Of a stretch of DNA of 64,000 bases, positions 24,701-34,900 are shown in pieces. Position numbers and translations under genes: made by a program. The notes beneath the pieces are model-generated. The model ran no database searches, was not told the DNA's origin, and saw only the letters and a program-made list of their open reading frames with translations. Positions within the stretch are counted from its first letter, which is position 1; every line of letters begins with the position of its first letter. The DNA is from Phoronis australis (taxonomy: Eukaryota; Phoronida; Phoronidae). Location of the stretch: contig NMRA01000534.1 of NCBI GenBank assembly GCA_002633005.1, positions 65,278 through 129,277 of the forward strand. Reading direction: 5' to 3'.

Positions 24701-24819
24701 CTGGTTTATTTCTATTGAGTTATCAGAATTTTATTTTTGTATGTACACAGACAATAAAGTAATTTTGCTTAAAGGAAAACTTTGTATTGAATGTTGGCGT
24801 TTTCGCATTACAGGTGTAA
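9533..24819 (+). CDS. PLEKHG4: PLEKHG4 / puratrophin-1-like Rho GEF (3' exons; gene runs off to the left)
   Basis: Dbl-family guanine nucleotide exchange factor. The DH domain would catalyse GDP release from a Rho GTPase and the PH domain would aid membrane or GTPase contact; this is family knowledge. Twelve coding segments join in phase: 9533-9718, 12565-13517, 14146-14304, 15137-15386, 16060-16149, 16551-16772, 18723-18893, 19455-19635, 20825-20944, 22928-23134, 24310-24479 and 24814-24819, totalling 904 codons plus stop. Window residues 1-160 are a helical spectrin-like region, about 160-430 a Ser-rich linker, about 434-610 the DH domain (EMIQTERDYVRSLQY at its start, DLASYLLKPVQRMGKYALML as the hallmark helix), about 620-735 the PH domain, then a tail with the family motif RNSIAVSSFDHF. 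PLEKHG4 and PLEKHG4B are both possible; a single pre-duplication orthologue is likely. Start codon and 5' exons are not in view. Confidence 0.85.
9719..12564 (+). other. PLEKHG4 intron
   Basis: No exon seen. It holds a 77-bp tandem duplication at 11557-11710. Confidence 0.7.
11557..11710. repeat. 77-bp tandem duplication (2 copies)
   Basis: Two head-to-tail copies beginning AGACCTTTTATCTCCGAACT. They differ at only about two positions (T/C and C/A), so the duplication is recent. Intronic. Confidence 0.95.
12565..13517 (+). CDS. PLEKHG4: PLEKHG4 exon: end of spectrin-like region and Ser-rich linker
   Basis: A single large 953-nt exon (acceptor ATTTCAG, donor GTAAGT, ends phase 2). The first half is helical (YEWALEAMKYVASM, then LYLEQHPPISQDTFDLMHDL). 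The second half is a low-complexity Ser/Pro/Arg linker with basophilic-kinase-like sites such as RRKSYSGTP, HRSSSAP and RRANTLLG. Confidence 0.85.
13518..14145 (+). repeat. PLEKHG4 intron with four ~65-bp repeats
   Basis: Four diverged copies of a unit around CTCTAAGTACGCGTCCACTA and ATGAGGCTCCTTCAGTT start near 13802, 13867, 14012 and 14077. Copies 1-2 and 3-4 are adjacent and are separated by about 80 bp of other sequence. The last copy ends close to the acceptor of the 14146 exon. Confidence 0.85.
14146..14304 (+). CDS. PLEKHG4: PLEKHG4 exon: linker before the DH domain
   Basis: Acceptor TTTACAG, donor GTGAGT, phases 2 in and 2 out. Encodes an acidic start (LPEEDEAEGDKSG) and ends VKSRR, completing the Arg codon with the next exon. 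Confidence 0.85.
14470..14545. repeat. 13-bp minisatellite, about six units
   Basis: Units of GTAGTTTACGGTC with single-base variants, alternating G and A at the first position. Intronic. Confidence 0.9.
14830..15098 (+). mobile_element. MITE-like element, family C copy 1
   Basis: Left end GTGACAAAAGGTAATGAGAC and right end (read on the minus strand) GTACACGACAAAAATAGTCG are imperfect inverted repeats; both continue into a CCCGTCATGAC-like motif. A reversed copy lies at 17333-17612. It ends about 38 bp before the DH exon. Confidence 0.65.
15137..15386 (+). CDS. PLEKHG4: PLEKHG4 exon: DH domain, N-terminal half
   Basis: Acceptor CTTGCAG, donor GTGAGT. Encodes the first DH helix (REMIQTERDYVRSL, conserved region 1) followed by VIENFMPELNRDDVPQSLRG and the GNIQKIYEFHSQYFLSELE segment typical of this GEF group. 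Confidence 0.9.
16060..16149 (+). CDS. PLEKHG4: PLEKHG4 exon: DH domain, central
   Basis: A 90-nt exon in phase 0/0 (acceptor TTTACAG, donor GTGAGT) encoding EQEFYLYALYNKNKPKSDAL and on to KFFR, the conserved middle of the DH domain. Confidence 0.9.
16551..16772 (+). CDS. PLEKHG4: PLEKHG4 exon: DH domain, hallmark helix
   Basis: A 222-nt exon in phase 0/0 (acceptor CTCTTCAG, donor GTATGT). Contains DLASYLLKPVQRMGKYALML, the LLKPVQR signature of Dbl GEFs, and RHGNDLLAMDSI, the PLEKHG4-type end of the domain. Confidence 0.95.
16773..18722 (+). other. PLEKHG4 intron
   Basis: Holds the reversed family C element (17333-17612). No exon seen. Around 16930-17280 it is unusually CpG-containing, with no recognisable coding signal. 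Confidence 0.7.
17333..17612 (-). mobile_element. MITE-like element, family C copy 2 (inverted)
   Basis: Reverse-complement of the 14.8-15.1 kb element: it begins GTACACGCCAAAAGTATTCC and ends ATTTTGTCTGATTACTTTTG, with the CGTCATGAC motif inside each end. The two copies lie on either side of the first three DH exons. Confidence 0.65.
18723..18893 (+). CDS. PLEKHG4: PLEKHG4 exon: PH domain, first half
   Basis: A 171-nt exon in phase 0/0. Encodes VNLNEQGRLLRQDEFLVWQG and the RHIFLFEECLILSKTK strand typical of DH-associated PH domains. Confidence 0.95.
19455..19635 (+). CDS. PLEKHG4: PLEKHG4 exon: PH domain, second half
   Basis: Acceptor TTTTCAG; ends phase 1 before GTTAGC, a weaker donor. 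Encodes TTDLGLTETLADSSPHKFEI and the C-terminal PH helix with its Trp (HWTREISRLLWKQAIRN). Confidence 0.9.
20825..20944 (+). CDS. PLEKHG4: PLEKHG4 exon: post-PH segment
   Basis: Acceptor TTGTAG, donor GTGAGT. Encodes TRLTEMASMGIGNKPCLDLK then INDR-like KDRFINTPT, a conserved post-PH block of the family. Confidence 0.85.
22928..23134 (+). CDS. PLEKHG4: PLEKHG4 exon: tail with RNSIAV motif
   Basis: Acceptor TTTCCAG, donor GTAAGC. Encodes RTRNSIAVSSFDHFKNGG, a poly-Ser run (about 17 residues mostly Ser) and YDPLDNMWTSRRKSS. RNSIAV-FDH is the family tail motif. Confidence 0.85.
23177..23685 (-). mobile_element. MITE-like element, family A copy 2
   Basis: Ends TTAAGGTTATGAAGGACCC and GGGTCCTACATAGCCTTAA are near-perfect inverted repeats, the clearest termini of the family. 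It starts 43 bp after the donor of the preceding exon. Confidence 0.8.
24310..24479 (+). CDS. PLEKHG4: PLEKHG4 exon: Ser/Thr-rich C-terminal tail
   Basis: Acceptor GTTCCAG; consensus donor GTGAGT at 24480 in phase 0. Encodes ESGIGTDLPEESPETTSNSQ and ends PGRPLVTD. Without splicing the frame stays open to a stop at 24546-24548. Confidence 0.8.
24814..24819 (+). CDS. PLEKHG4: PLEKHG4 last coding segment: Val then stop
   Basis: If the GTGAGT donor at 24480 is used with the acceptor GCATTACAG, the final exon contributes only GTG TAA. The protein would then end ...LVTDV, a class I PDZ-ligand pattern. Intron retention would instead add 22 residues. Confidence 0.5.
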   Translation: M

Positions 24820-25092
24820 CTCGTGACCGACAACAGTGTTATGGACCAGATCTGACGTATGCCATTCGCCCATTGGTGGAGAGTTTCCGTCTATGCTCTC
24901 TACCTTTCGACCATTAGCAGTACCACTTGTTTGAGGGACTTGTGTCAAGTTTTATGAAGATAATTCTCGTTACTTATATGTGCTGTGGAGGTGTGACCGT
25001 GGTTAGGCATTAGTGAAGGACAATTGACCTTCCATGAACTAGTGACTCATGTTGAACATCGGTTTAAAATGACTACTGCCTGCTTGAAAGAA

Positions 25093-25098
25093 AATAAA
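25093..25098 (+). terminator. Candidate PLEKHG4 polyadenylation signal
   Basis: AATAAA about 270 nt after the stop, followed by GT/T-rich sequence. A second plus-strand AATAAA lies near 25491. Confidence 0.5.
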
Positions 25099-25405
25099 AC
25101 TATGTCTCTAAAAGATCAGAGTTAAAGTACGTCCCTTTAAGATACGAGATAAATTACCAGTCAATTATGTTTTGCAAAGTACTATGTAATTCTCTCTTAA
25201 TAAATAGTAAATTGTTAGTACCTCAAATTACTTTAAATAGTGACAAAACTACACTGGAACCAATGGTGCCAAATATTAAAACAGTGCATTTGCAATTGAA
25301 GTAATATAAGTTATAGTTTATTGCGTAGAAATAATGGTTTAATAGGTTAAGTAAAGTTAAACCTGTTCCTTCATAAGATAGCGAGTAAAACATAAAAATA
25401 TTGCA

Positions 25406-25416
25406 TTTATTTTATT
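25406..25416 (-). terminator. Candidate ACAD10 polyadenylation signals
   Basis: Minus-strand AATAAAATAAA (two overlapping AATAAA hexamers), about 350 nt beyond the ACAD10 stop. The convergent PLEKHG4 3' end lies within 0.3-0.6 kb, so the two 3' UTRs may overlap. Confidence 0.5.
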
Positions 25417-25767
25417 GTAAATTTTTAGTACAATATTTAAGGAAAATTTTTGTTACTCATTTACTCAGTATTATTACATACCATATATTTAATAAACAAA
25501 GTTAAGCAAATCGACTAGTTCATTTTACAACAATCATTCAGTTAGTTAGATTGACAAGTTAGCAAAGTATCCATACACTTCATATTAATAACAGTAGCGT
25601 ATTTACTGAACAGCAACATCTTTGAGAGACCAGAGATGTTCCCATTGCACTTCAATACTTATAGCACAATTGTCTGTAGAAACTGCATTAAACTTTGCCC
25701 CTGCCAACTAATGAACCCTGCCCAGCCTCACTGTCCTGCACATCACACAAAGTATACAAGCTGTATG

Positions 25768-25917
25768 CTAAAGCTTGGACATAGATTTCTTGTACTCCAT
25801 CCTGGCAATTGACCGCAGATGAACCTCGTCAGGCCCGTCAGCCATACGCAAGACGCGAGCCCATGCGTACAATGCAGACAGAGGAACGTCGTGGTGGAAA
25901 CCAGCTCCACCAAATGC
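25768..25917 (-). CDS. ACAD10: ACAD10 exon 21: dehydrogenase C-terminus, ends -SKL
   Basis: Acceptor CCCCTTTAG. Encodes [30 protein letters not shown] (conserved C-terminal ACAD helix) and [10 protein letters not shown]-stop. Confidence 0.95.
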   Translation of the reverse strand, partial: AFGGAGFHHDVPLSALYAWARVLRMADGPDEVHLRSIARMEYKKSMSKL

Positions 25918-28900
25918 CTAAAGGGGAAAAGTTAAGAGTGAATAAATGATGTATACTGCTGACATTCTGCGAGTTTATGCATTTTAAACCAAACCAATGT
26001 TCCAGCAGCGTATTTCACATAATCCTGATTAATGAGAAACAAATGAGATATCGCCATGAACTACTAGCGAAACACTTGACCACATTACTTTTTGTTGAAA
26101 CAACGGAGCACAGCCCATATACAGCTGACATTCTTTGACTGTTTTAGTTTTTAGTCATTGACTCCTTCATAAGTGTGGGTAATGAAAGTAGCAAATGGTT
26201 ATGCAAGCGACATTGGTAAAAAAATTGGTAAAACTGACTTGCAAAAGGTGATGACCTCGTGCAACATTATAGTGGATGATCCATGATAACCACTCGTACA
26301 AATGTCTATGCACTCACCTGTATTGCTCTATCAATCACTTTACATGCCATATTGGGAACACTAACTTTTATCATAGCTATCTCGGGTGCAGCAACCTGCA
26401 AGAAGACATTTAATAGTTAATGGTTAGTTTCTAGCACACAAGAATGAGCCGATTAAAGGGTAATAGTCATTTCCATGATAGCAAGTAGCAGCATAAAGAA
26501 AACAACAGTGGTTTTAAGTGGACTTGACATGTTTTGGTGTCATTGTTATCAGCAGTGCTCTTTCAATGACTTTGCAATAATAGACCAGGCAGTAACAACA
26601 AAGGAGCTTAAAATTCGTGAGGCGCTACACATCAGTTGGTACAAGCCCAATCTCAATAGGCAACTGGCACACCACAGGTTTTCATTGTTGGTCTAGTTCA
26701 TTGTCACTCCCTGTAACTGACTGTATCTGTGCTTCATTACTTGTTGCTGGGCCTAGCTAGGTGGCCACTGCATTCTCTCTTTTGATGATGGTGTTTGAAT
26801 AAATGACACCGTCGACTTAAAACCAGATTGTTGTTTTCTTTAGTAATAGTTATTTACAGGCGTCCTGCATTTTGAAAACCAGTTTCCTCCACAGGAAAAT
26901 GGGCATCAAACTGGTTCCCTAAGTGACTATTACCAATTAAAGAAGTAAGAAAGGTGTGTCAATTTCCAATACTGTTTATCCGTTTGAAATTTCAAAAGGT
27001 TTTCCTGAATAAAACCCGGAATTGTGTGGTTTTCCCTGACTTATTTTTCGCACAAGAATGGAAGTAAGTAAGCATCAAAACAGCATTTACAACTTGCCCC
27101 ACTGCCCATGTCATATCACAAGCCTGTTGCCTATCGATGTATAACCAGAAATGTTCAATAAGGGGGCCAAGGTAAATTAAAAAAGCATTGCGACCATTGA
27201 GGTTGGATTTTTGCAATAAAAGGGGGCATTGTGTCCTTGGGTTACCTTGTCAACACCAGTGCCAATAGTCTGACCTTATTTCCCACAGTGTCCATCATGT
27301 GAGCAGCCTTCAGTACCAGCAGACGACTCTGTTCAATTTCAATTCTGGAGTTGGCTACATCTTGCTGTATGGTGGCGTATCGCGCCAGAGGCTTGCCAAA
27401 CGCTTCACGTTTCTTAGTCTACAAACACAGATAAGTTACGGTGAATTGAACAATTCAGAAAAAAACAAAGTAGGACAAATCACGAAAACCCGGCCATACA
27501 GTAAAACTTGGGTTAGTTGGACATGCACAATTTTCGCTTAACTGGGTTCGATGGTGTGGTTGTTCTAGTTCATGTATTCAGCCCTTCAGACAAGGTCAGA
27601 TAAAATCTCAGGCCAGTTGGATCTGACTTAATATGCAAGTTTCGCTGTGTTTCAAGTGTATAGTTCACATGTCGGATTCCCGTCTTGAACACAAGTGGAA
27701 ATGCTCGTCATGACGGTTGAGAGCAAACAGAATTCACCATCACAGTAGACTGACAGGTCATTCACCATCATGAGAGGGAAACGATACTTAGTCTGTTTAC
27801 TTTTGGCACATACTCTATAATGAGTAACAGACGTACCTGCAAACGCGTAATATTTTATTTTTTGTTCTGTACAGTAGATATTTGACAAAACATTAATCTG
27901 GCTTGCAAGCCATCATAGTAGACTGCAGTAAATGAAGTCATTAATGAGCAACCCACTCTGTATGGCTAATCTCAGACTCATTTCAAAGCAGTATAGCAAT
28001 CACATTCCAAATGTCACACCTTGCTTATACTGGGCGAAGCAAATGTAACATAAACACACAGCTCACTGTCTCGTACTATGACAGCGTACAAACAACAGTG
28101 CAGTAAAATCTCTTCAATTTCAGACAAACTGCCCATTCTTCATTTTTCCTTCTCGTATCGTGAATGTTCACAATTTCTCAAATTTATAGTGTCCGATGGT
28201 AGCTAAGGTACAGAACTTGAAAATAATAAGGCTTTGGTTCGCTGGTACCTTGCTTATCTTTTATTAAAAAATAAGTAAAATTTCACTTTTCCGCCATATT
28301 GTGTCGTAAACAGATGCGATTTTACCATACTATTCTGCTGATCTGTGCACAATTTGAAACTAGACAAAGGTCACCATTACAAGTTAGACGCAGCATAGAC
28401 ACTTTGTCTCACCATTTTTAAGGCTTATAAACAAAACTAGTTACATTCTTAAAAAACAGCTCCAAAAGAACAGTGACCAAGATACATGACATTACATCTG
28501 TGCCCTCAACCTACCCTGTCAACCATCAACTCAAGCGCTCTCTCCGCATTACCAATCAGTCTCATACAATGATGGATGCGGCCTGGCCCCAAACGACCTT
28601 GAGCTATTTCAAACCCACGACCTTCACCCAACAGCATATTCTCTAACGGAACACGGACATTCTCGAACAGAACCTCAGCATGTCCGTCTGGAAATAATTG
28701 TAACTGCTTTAAGACTAGGTCTTCATGTTTTGTCAAAACAAATGTTGGAAAACCATGGTTAACATTTTTTTAAATGGTAAACAAATATTACCTTTTTTAA
28801 CATGACAACAAATTGTATTTGTTCCTCGTACAAAACCTAAGTGGCCCTCAAAAATTTTCTAGCTACTATGTTTTGAGTTGATATTTAGTAAATATTTTCA

Positions 28901-31900
28901 ATGACTTACAATAAACACTGAAAGTTGTCAGCAAAATACCATTTCCCATAATGACAGATGATGACTCGTCACATTCTGTCATGACAGGTCATTCAAAGTA
29001 CTTTAATTGTGAATTGTGTTTTGTACTCAGCCGTGATCACAGGGATTTCTGCTTGCAATCAGCTGACTTCACGAGGGATTCCCAGCCATTTTGTCTAATT
29101 ATTTTATAAATACATAGCAAAGATTCTAATGCCCATATGAAAATTTTCTCCAAGCATTCTAAAGCTCTTGAACAAATGAAAGCTTCCACAAATTATCCAT
29201 GTTCTACTACAAGCACATACAAAACGAGCTAACAAAGAAAAACACACCAGCACAAATATCAAAGAACTGTTTTAACTAGTCCTCAACTTACGTGGTGCAT
29301 CTTCTGAGCCAAACACACTCAACGGTCGCAGTATCTTAACCCCAGGGGCATCCATCGGCACCAGGATCATACTCTGCTGTTTGTGGATGGGGGCGCTAGT
29401 GTCAGTCTTGCCCATAAAAATACACACTTTGCACCGTGGATCCATGGCACCTGACAAAAATAAGATTGATAAAAACTGCATTACCAAGTACAAAGACATC
29501 ACTGTTGCTAAAATGTAGAATTTTTGTAAATTGTCACTCACTGGCATCTATATGATGCCAAGAGCATATGGTAGCTAGCCTCGATTCCTAAAGCATACCT
29601 TTTGTTCACTCGCGAGAATGGCAATGATTATTAACGATCCTTAAACCGTGTACAAATATTTCCACAAATAAAAGAAGGGGCCATTTCTGGTCACATGATT
29701 TATTTGTTCATGATTGCGCAAAAGATGTTGTAACATTTCTAATTACGTTGGACAATGGTAGTAGTCGGCTTCTGATTTGTCTGCTGATCCTGCACATTGC
29801 CTCAAGTACTTAGAAAAGTCAGTGGAATTATTTGGAACGAAAGTTAAAGAACACCTTGTAGTACTTTAGACCCAACCAACAGTAACTTCTTACCTGAGGT
29901 CCACCATTTGTGTCCATTGATAACATAACTGTCGCCATCCCGCACAATGGACGATTCAATGTTAGTGGCATCTGATGAAGCAACCTGTTATGACACAATA
30001 ACAGGTCAACAAAAAAGCTAAAACATCAGATTACACATTAAACCACCATAAACCATGCTTCTGTATCAAAAATAAATTTCATTACAGACACCTTGTTTTC
30101 ATTCTATGTTTAAATAGAAACTGGTTTCAATGAAATTTTAGCAAGTTTCGACGTTGTCAAGTTCATTTTGAAAACTACTGTTGGTACTTCTGATAAAAAA
30201 TTCTGTGTCCCAAAATACCTGCAGGGTCACTCAAAAAACGAATCCATACACTTTTATTAAGTACATAAATCCATTTATTTTCTTCAAATGTGGACAATCT
30301 TTCCACAAGTTTTAACCATATGAGTCAGTTTGCACTGATTTTTTGCTATTTTCAACAGAATTAGAACTTTCCCAAACTGTAGGCCAATAAGACAAATTAG
30401 TCACCACATGGACAAAACCAATTGTGAATCAAAGGGTAGTAATAACTTAGCCACAACTAATTGGTAATAACTGTCGTGACATGAAATATCAGCCTTTGTA
30501 TATGTACCACTTCAATGATCAATGAATTGGATAAAAACATTAAACAAACAGTGACCTGGCATGTGGTTGGTGTTTCTTAGGTTACCATTCACACTTTCGT
30601 CTTCAGACTCACCGCTGGCTCTGTCATCCCAAAGCATGACCTTATCTTCCCATCCAGCAATGGACTCAACCATTTTTCTTGCTGTTCTGGAGTTCCATAT
30701 TTAACAAGCACTTCCATATTTCCAGTGTCTGGTGCACTGCAGTTGAATATCTGTGACACATCATGTATTTGGTTTATTTATAGTGACAACAGTGAGAATA
30801 GGCTATGTGTTACAAAGCTTCCTGTATCTTAAATCGTTTTCTAAAGCCTAGTTTACTGTACGCAGGTTTTTGGGGTTGTCATTTAACTACCTACAGCTGC
30901 GAATTAGAACCACCTATGATTCGCTGTTCATTTGTTGGCTATTCTATATTGATGAGGGACGTCCACATGTTTCTCATTAAAAATGAATGACACGGTGATA
31001 ATGTTATTTGTAAAAGTTTGGAGCAGCTAGACATTCAGCCAATAAGCAACTTTCGATGACTTGAACAAAGGAACAAAGGCAGCCTTTAGATTTGAAAAAA
31101 ATAAGAACACAATTAGCTTTAAAAACTTGTCACGAAACCAAACTCAACTGAATACCTTTATGCTCCGGTAGCAACTCTAACTACACTTCAAAAAAAAATA
31201 AAGTTTTGGTTAATGAAATTTATTTTAACATGACTTTGAGCTTAGTTGTGTGTTCTATGTCGTCTCACAAAATAAACAATAACAATATACAAAATGGTCA
31301 AACTGGAAAATGGTCACCAAAGTAGTTCTGGTAGTATAAAACTGATGATTTATAACACAAGGCACACAAACCTAACTCTAATAACACCTCCCCATGACAA
31401 TGAAAATAAAAGTTATTTTAATACAGAGTCAACATGAATGCAGATAGATTAACACTATGCACCTCTGATGATATCGGACATCGCCCCATCTCTTCACACA
31501 TCATTGCGTACTCTACGTTGGTCAGACCAGCGCCAAACTTGCATCCTGGGTCTGACTCAAGTGGTAGGAACAGATTCCACAGACCTTCGGACTTAGCTTT
31601 GGCCTATGAAAGGAAGCAGATAAGATGTTTCAGATTAAAAAAAAAAATTGTACTTTGCATACTAATCCTCGGTTCAATGTTAAAATGAAAAGTCGTAGAA
31701 ATGAAGTACGGACGACTTCGTCAATATGAAATTTGTATTAGCATACCTTTTGGGCTGTACTACCCTGCTTCAATATCACACATAATATCACGTCATCACT
31801 TGGGCTGTACTACCCTGCTTCAATATCACACATAATATCACCTCATCACTTGGGCTGTACTACCCTGCTTCAATATCACACATAATATCACCTCATCACT

Positions 31901-34900
31901 TGGGCTGTACTACCCTGCTTCAATATCACACATAATATCACCTCATCACTTGGGCTGTACTACCCTGCTTCAATATCACACATAATATCACCTTATCACT
32001 TGAGCGCATAAGCCGTTTAAAAATTATAGTACACACTGTATCTTTAATTCATAAAGCCTGTACAGCTGGATACATTGACACTGTTCATCTGACGATAGGT
32101 GAGAACACATAACAGAATGAGACTGCCTACTAGAAAAACTACAAACTTCATAATGAGCTTATGTAAGGACAGCATTAACAGAGAGATTGTGACACACTAC
32201 AGCTAGTGTTAGGTAGTGTGATGGCTCCAGTGGCAACTAGAGAAAATGAGTTTTTTAGGACAGATATATCCATTAAAAAACGTAATTTTCAAATGCTAGG
32301 TAATTAAAAAACCTTGGCCATGATATCAACAAGAATCATTTACATACAAATACATCATCTCTTCTTATTAAAATGTGTCACATCATTTTGAGATAGAATG
32401 GCAGAACAAAAAATATGGTGATGTTTTAAAAAAATTTCTGTGAAAATGTTAAAGGAAATCGTCTACAGGACGAGAAAAATACAAGATTTTTGTAAAGACT
32501 CTTTCCTAAAGAGGAGGGAATCTGCCAAAAGTGTTAGTTATGTATGCTTATGAGAACGTCAATAAGTAAAGAAAATATCCAACTCAGTTTCATCTCACCT
32601 TGAGAGTTTCAACTACAGGCATTATAGTCCACTTGCGGTCACTACTGGAGTGCTGGATAAAGTCCTGTTCTAAGGGCAAGATGTGCTCGTTGATGAACGC
32701 CTTAACCCTGGCATGCAGCTCCTGGGCCCGGGGATTCAGGTCAGTCACGCTGGTGGGCAGCAATGCTGGAAAGGCAGGGGTATGTCACTAGGGTCAGAGG
32801 GACCAACACGTGCTACTTTAGGGAGCATGCTTCTAACAAAGTGTAAATTTTGACAGACAAGGAAGCAACAACTTTTTGGTACCCTTCTCAAACTTTACCA
32901 TTCAAGTTCCTTTTCACATTGATGTGGAAGCCAGTCTGACACATGCATGCCAGCGATTATAGAAATCAACAGCTGTTTGAAAATATTTTGAGTGTACCCA
33001 CGTTTTACACCTTTTCACAATATTTTGTATTTCCATATAAGTTCAGTAATCGGGTCAAGCCACTTGCACTGTCAGCTGTACCCAAGCCCTTAAATTAATT
33101 CTTTTCAAATCTCAGTATGCACAAAATGAGACCAGTTTTACAGTGATAAGTAATTTAAAGGTGCATTTAAAAATCGAATCAGGCCTTTTATTGTCATAAA
33201 ATTGGTCTCATAACATTCCATACCATGGCAGGATTCTATTTACATTACCAACCTCAAAAAATCTCTGAAGCATTGATGGTTTTGATGTTATTCTTTGTAA
33301 CAGAAACAGAATCCTATCAAAGTAAGGAATACTATAAGACCAATTTTATGAGAGTAAAAGGCCAATTCGATTTTCATTAAACAGGCCGAAACACAGCTTT
33401 AAATCAAAAGTTGTCTTTGCTGTCGCCTTACTGTTCGCTGGCTGTGAATTTGTTGACATTGCAGCTGTGTTGTTCTTCGACACAGTTGAGTAGTGTCTAC
33501 TTCCAATATCTGTGTTTCCTGTTGCCTGTGTTGTGCTTGTATTTCCTGTTGCCTGTGCCCTTTCTGCCTCCCACTGTGATGCGATGTCCCAGCCCAGCTG
33601 TGCAGTGAATTCAGCAGCCTTGCCTACAGACTCAGCTGTTGATGAGCTCGCCTGACCTGTGAACATCACATACATGTATATTATGAAATTTACATGTGTA
33701 CACTGTTCTTTGCAGTTAACATTCAAGATTTCCAAAACGAAAAAACAAGCAACATCAAAATGTCACCAGATCAAAATCAAGCACGATATTGAAATATATT
33801 GCATCTTGACCCTTAGCTTTAACTCAGTTTCAGTTTACTTTATACATTAAATTATTACCAGTAATCAACACACTGTACTGTGTGATGTCATCAGACTGTC
33901 CATTGTGTAAATAACCTGTAGTAACATGATGTAGTATGATGTCATAGGACAAACTTGGTGGCTACTGTAACCATTCAGTCTGATCCTTAAGTGTATTTAC
34001 ATACAAGGAGATCCTAAGTATTTTCGAAATGGCATGTGACTTTTTAAATTTTGTTCTCACTAATTAACATTTCTTCTCTAAATAAAATGTCACATAACCG
34101 CATCACGAAATCCTGTCCTTTGGTTCAACTCCAGATGACTGTGGTTTCTAAATGGAGGTTAAATCCAGATATCGATACAGTTCATTGATAAGCATTCCCG
34201 CGGTCTTTTGTCCGGCATCATGATTTGCAGGCCAACTATCTTCCACGGTTCAAAGAGTTACTAAAACCATTCATCAATGCGTACCCGAGAACTGAAATCC
34301 AACACACCTATTTTGGCTAAATTTTATTTTTATTTTTATTTTTATTTCAGAAGCCTAACAGTTAAAAAATCACCAAGATGTATTAGTTTACGTTTAGTGT
34401 TTTGTTGCCACGAAGCCATTGCTAATGCGGTTATTGATGTGTTGTCAACAATAGGACTTTTGATCACATTCTGATAAATAAATAGACCTCTTGACGAGAG
34501 TGAGACTTGTACAAAGGTATTGATGAGGTACAAAGTGTTGTGAAACAGGCCGAGTTTTCTAATATTTAAATCTACTGATCCTGAGTTACAATGTAACTGA
34601 GTAGTTGACACTAGCTCCCCATTCCAGGCCAAAATTCCCAACAATGCCTCTGAAACTTTCAGGCACTGCATGACCAGTAATTAAAAATCCCCAGAAAAAG
34701 AAATGCACCAGGGTTATGCACTGACACTAAGATGCAGTAAAGCTAACACACAATGTTCCCGAAGAGCCAACAATCTGGAGCTAACTTGTACTGTCCTCAT
34801 AGACGCAATGCACCGAGGCTAAGAAGTGTCCTCGAAGATGCAATGCACTGAGGCTATGTGATGTCCTCAAAGACTTCAAAGTGTCTAGTACAGCTATAAA

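Noticed and set aside
24657-24917. 86-residue frame as the PLEKHG4 last exon
   Set aside because: The acceptor at 24813 puts the spliced frame one base off this reading frame; the joined frame stops after one codon.
31751-32000. CRISPR-like array
   Set aside because: Head-to-tail repeats without unique spacers, inside an animal intron.
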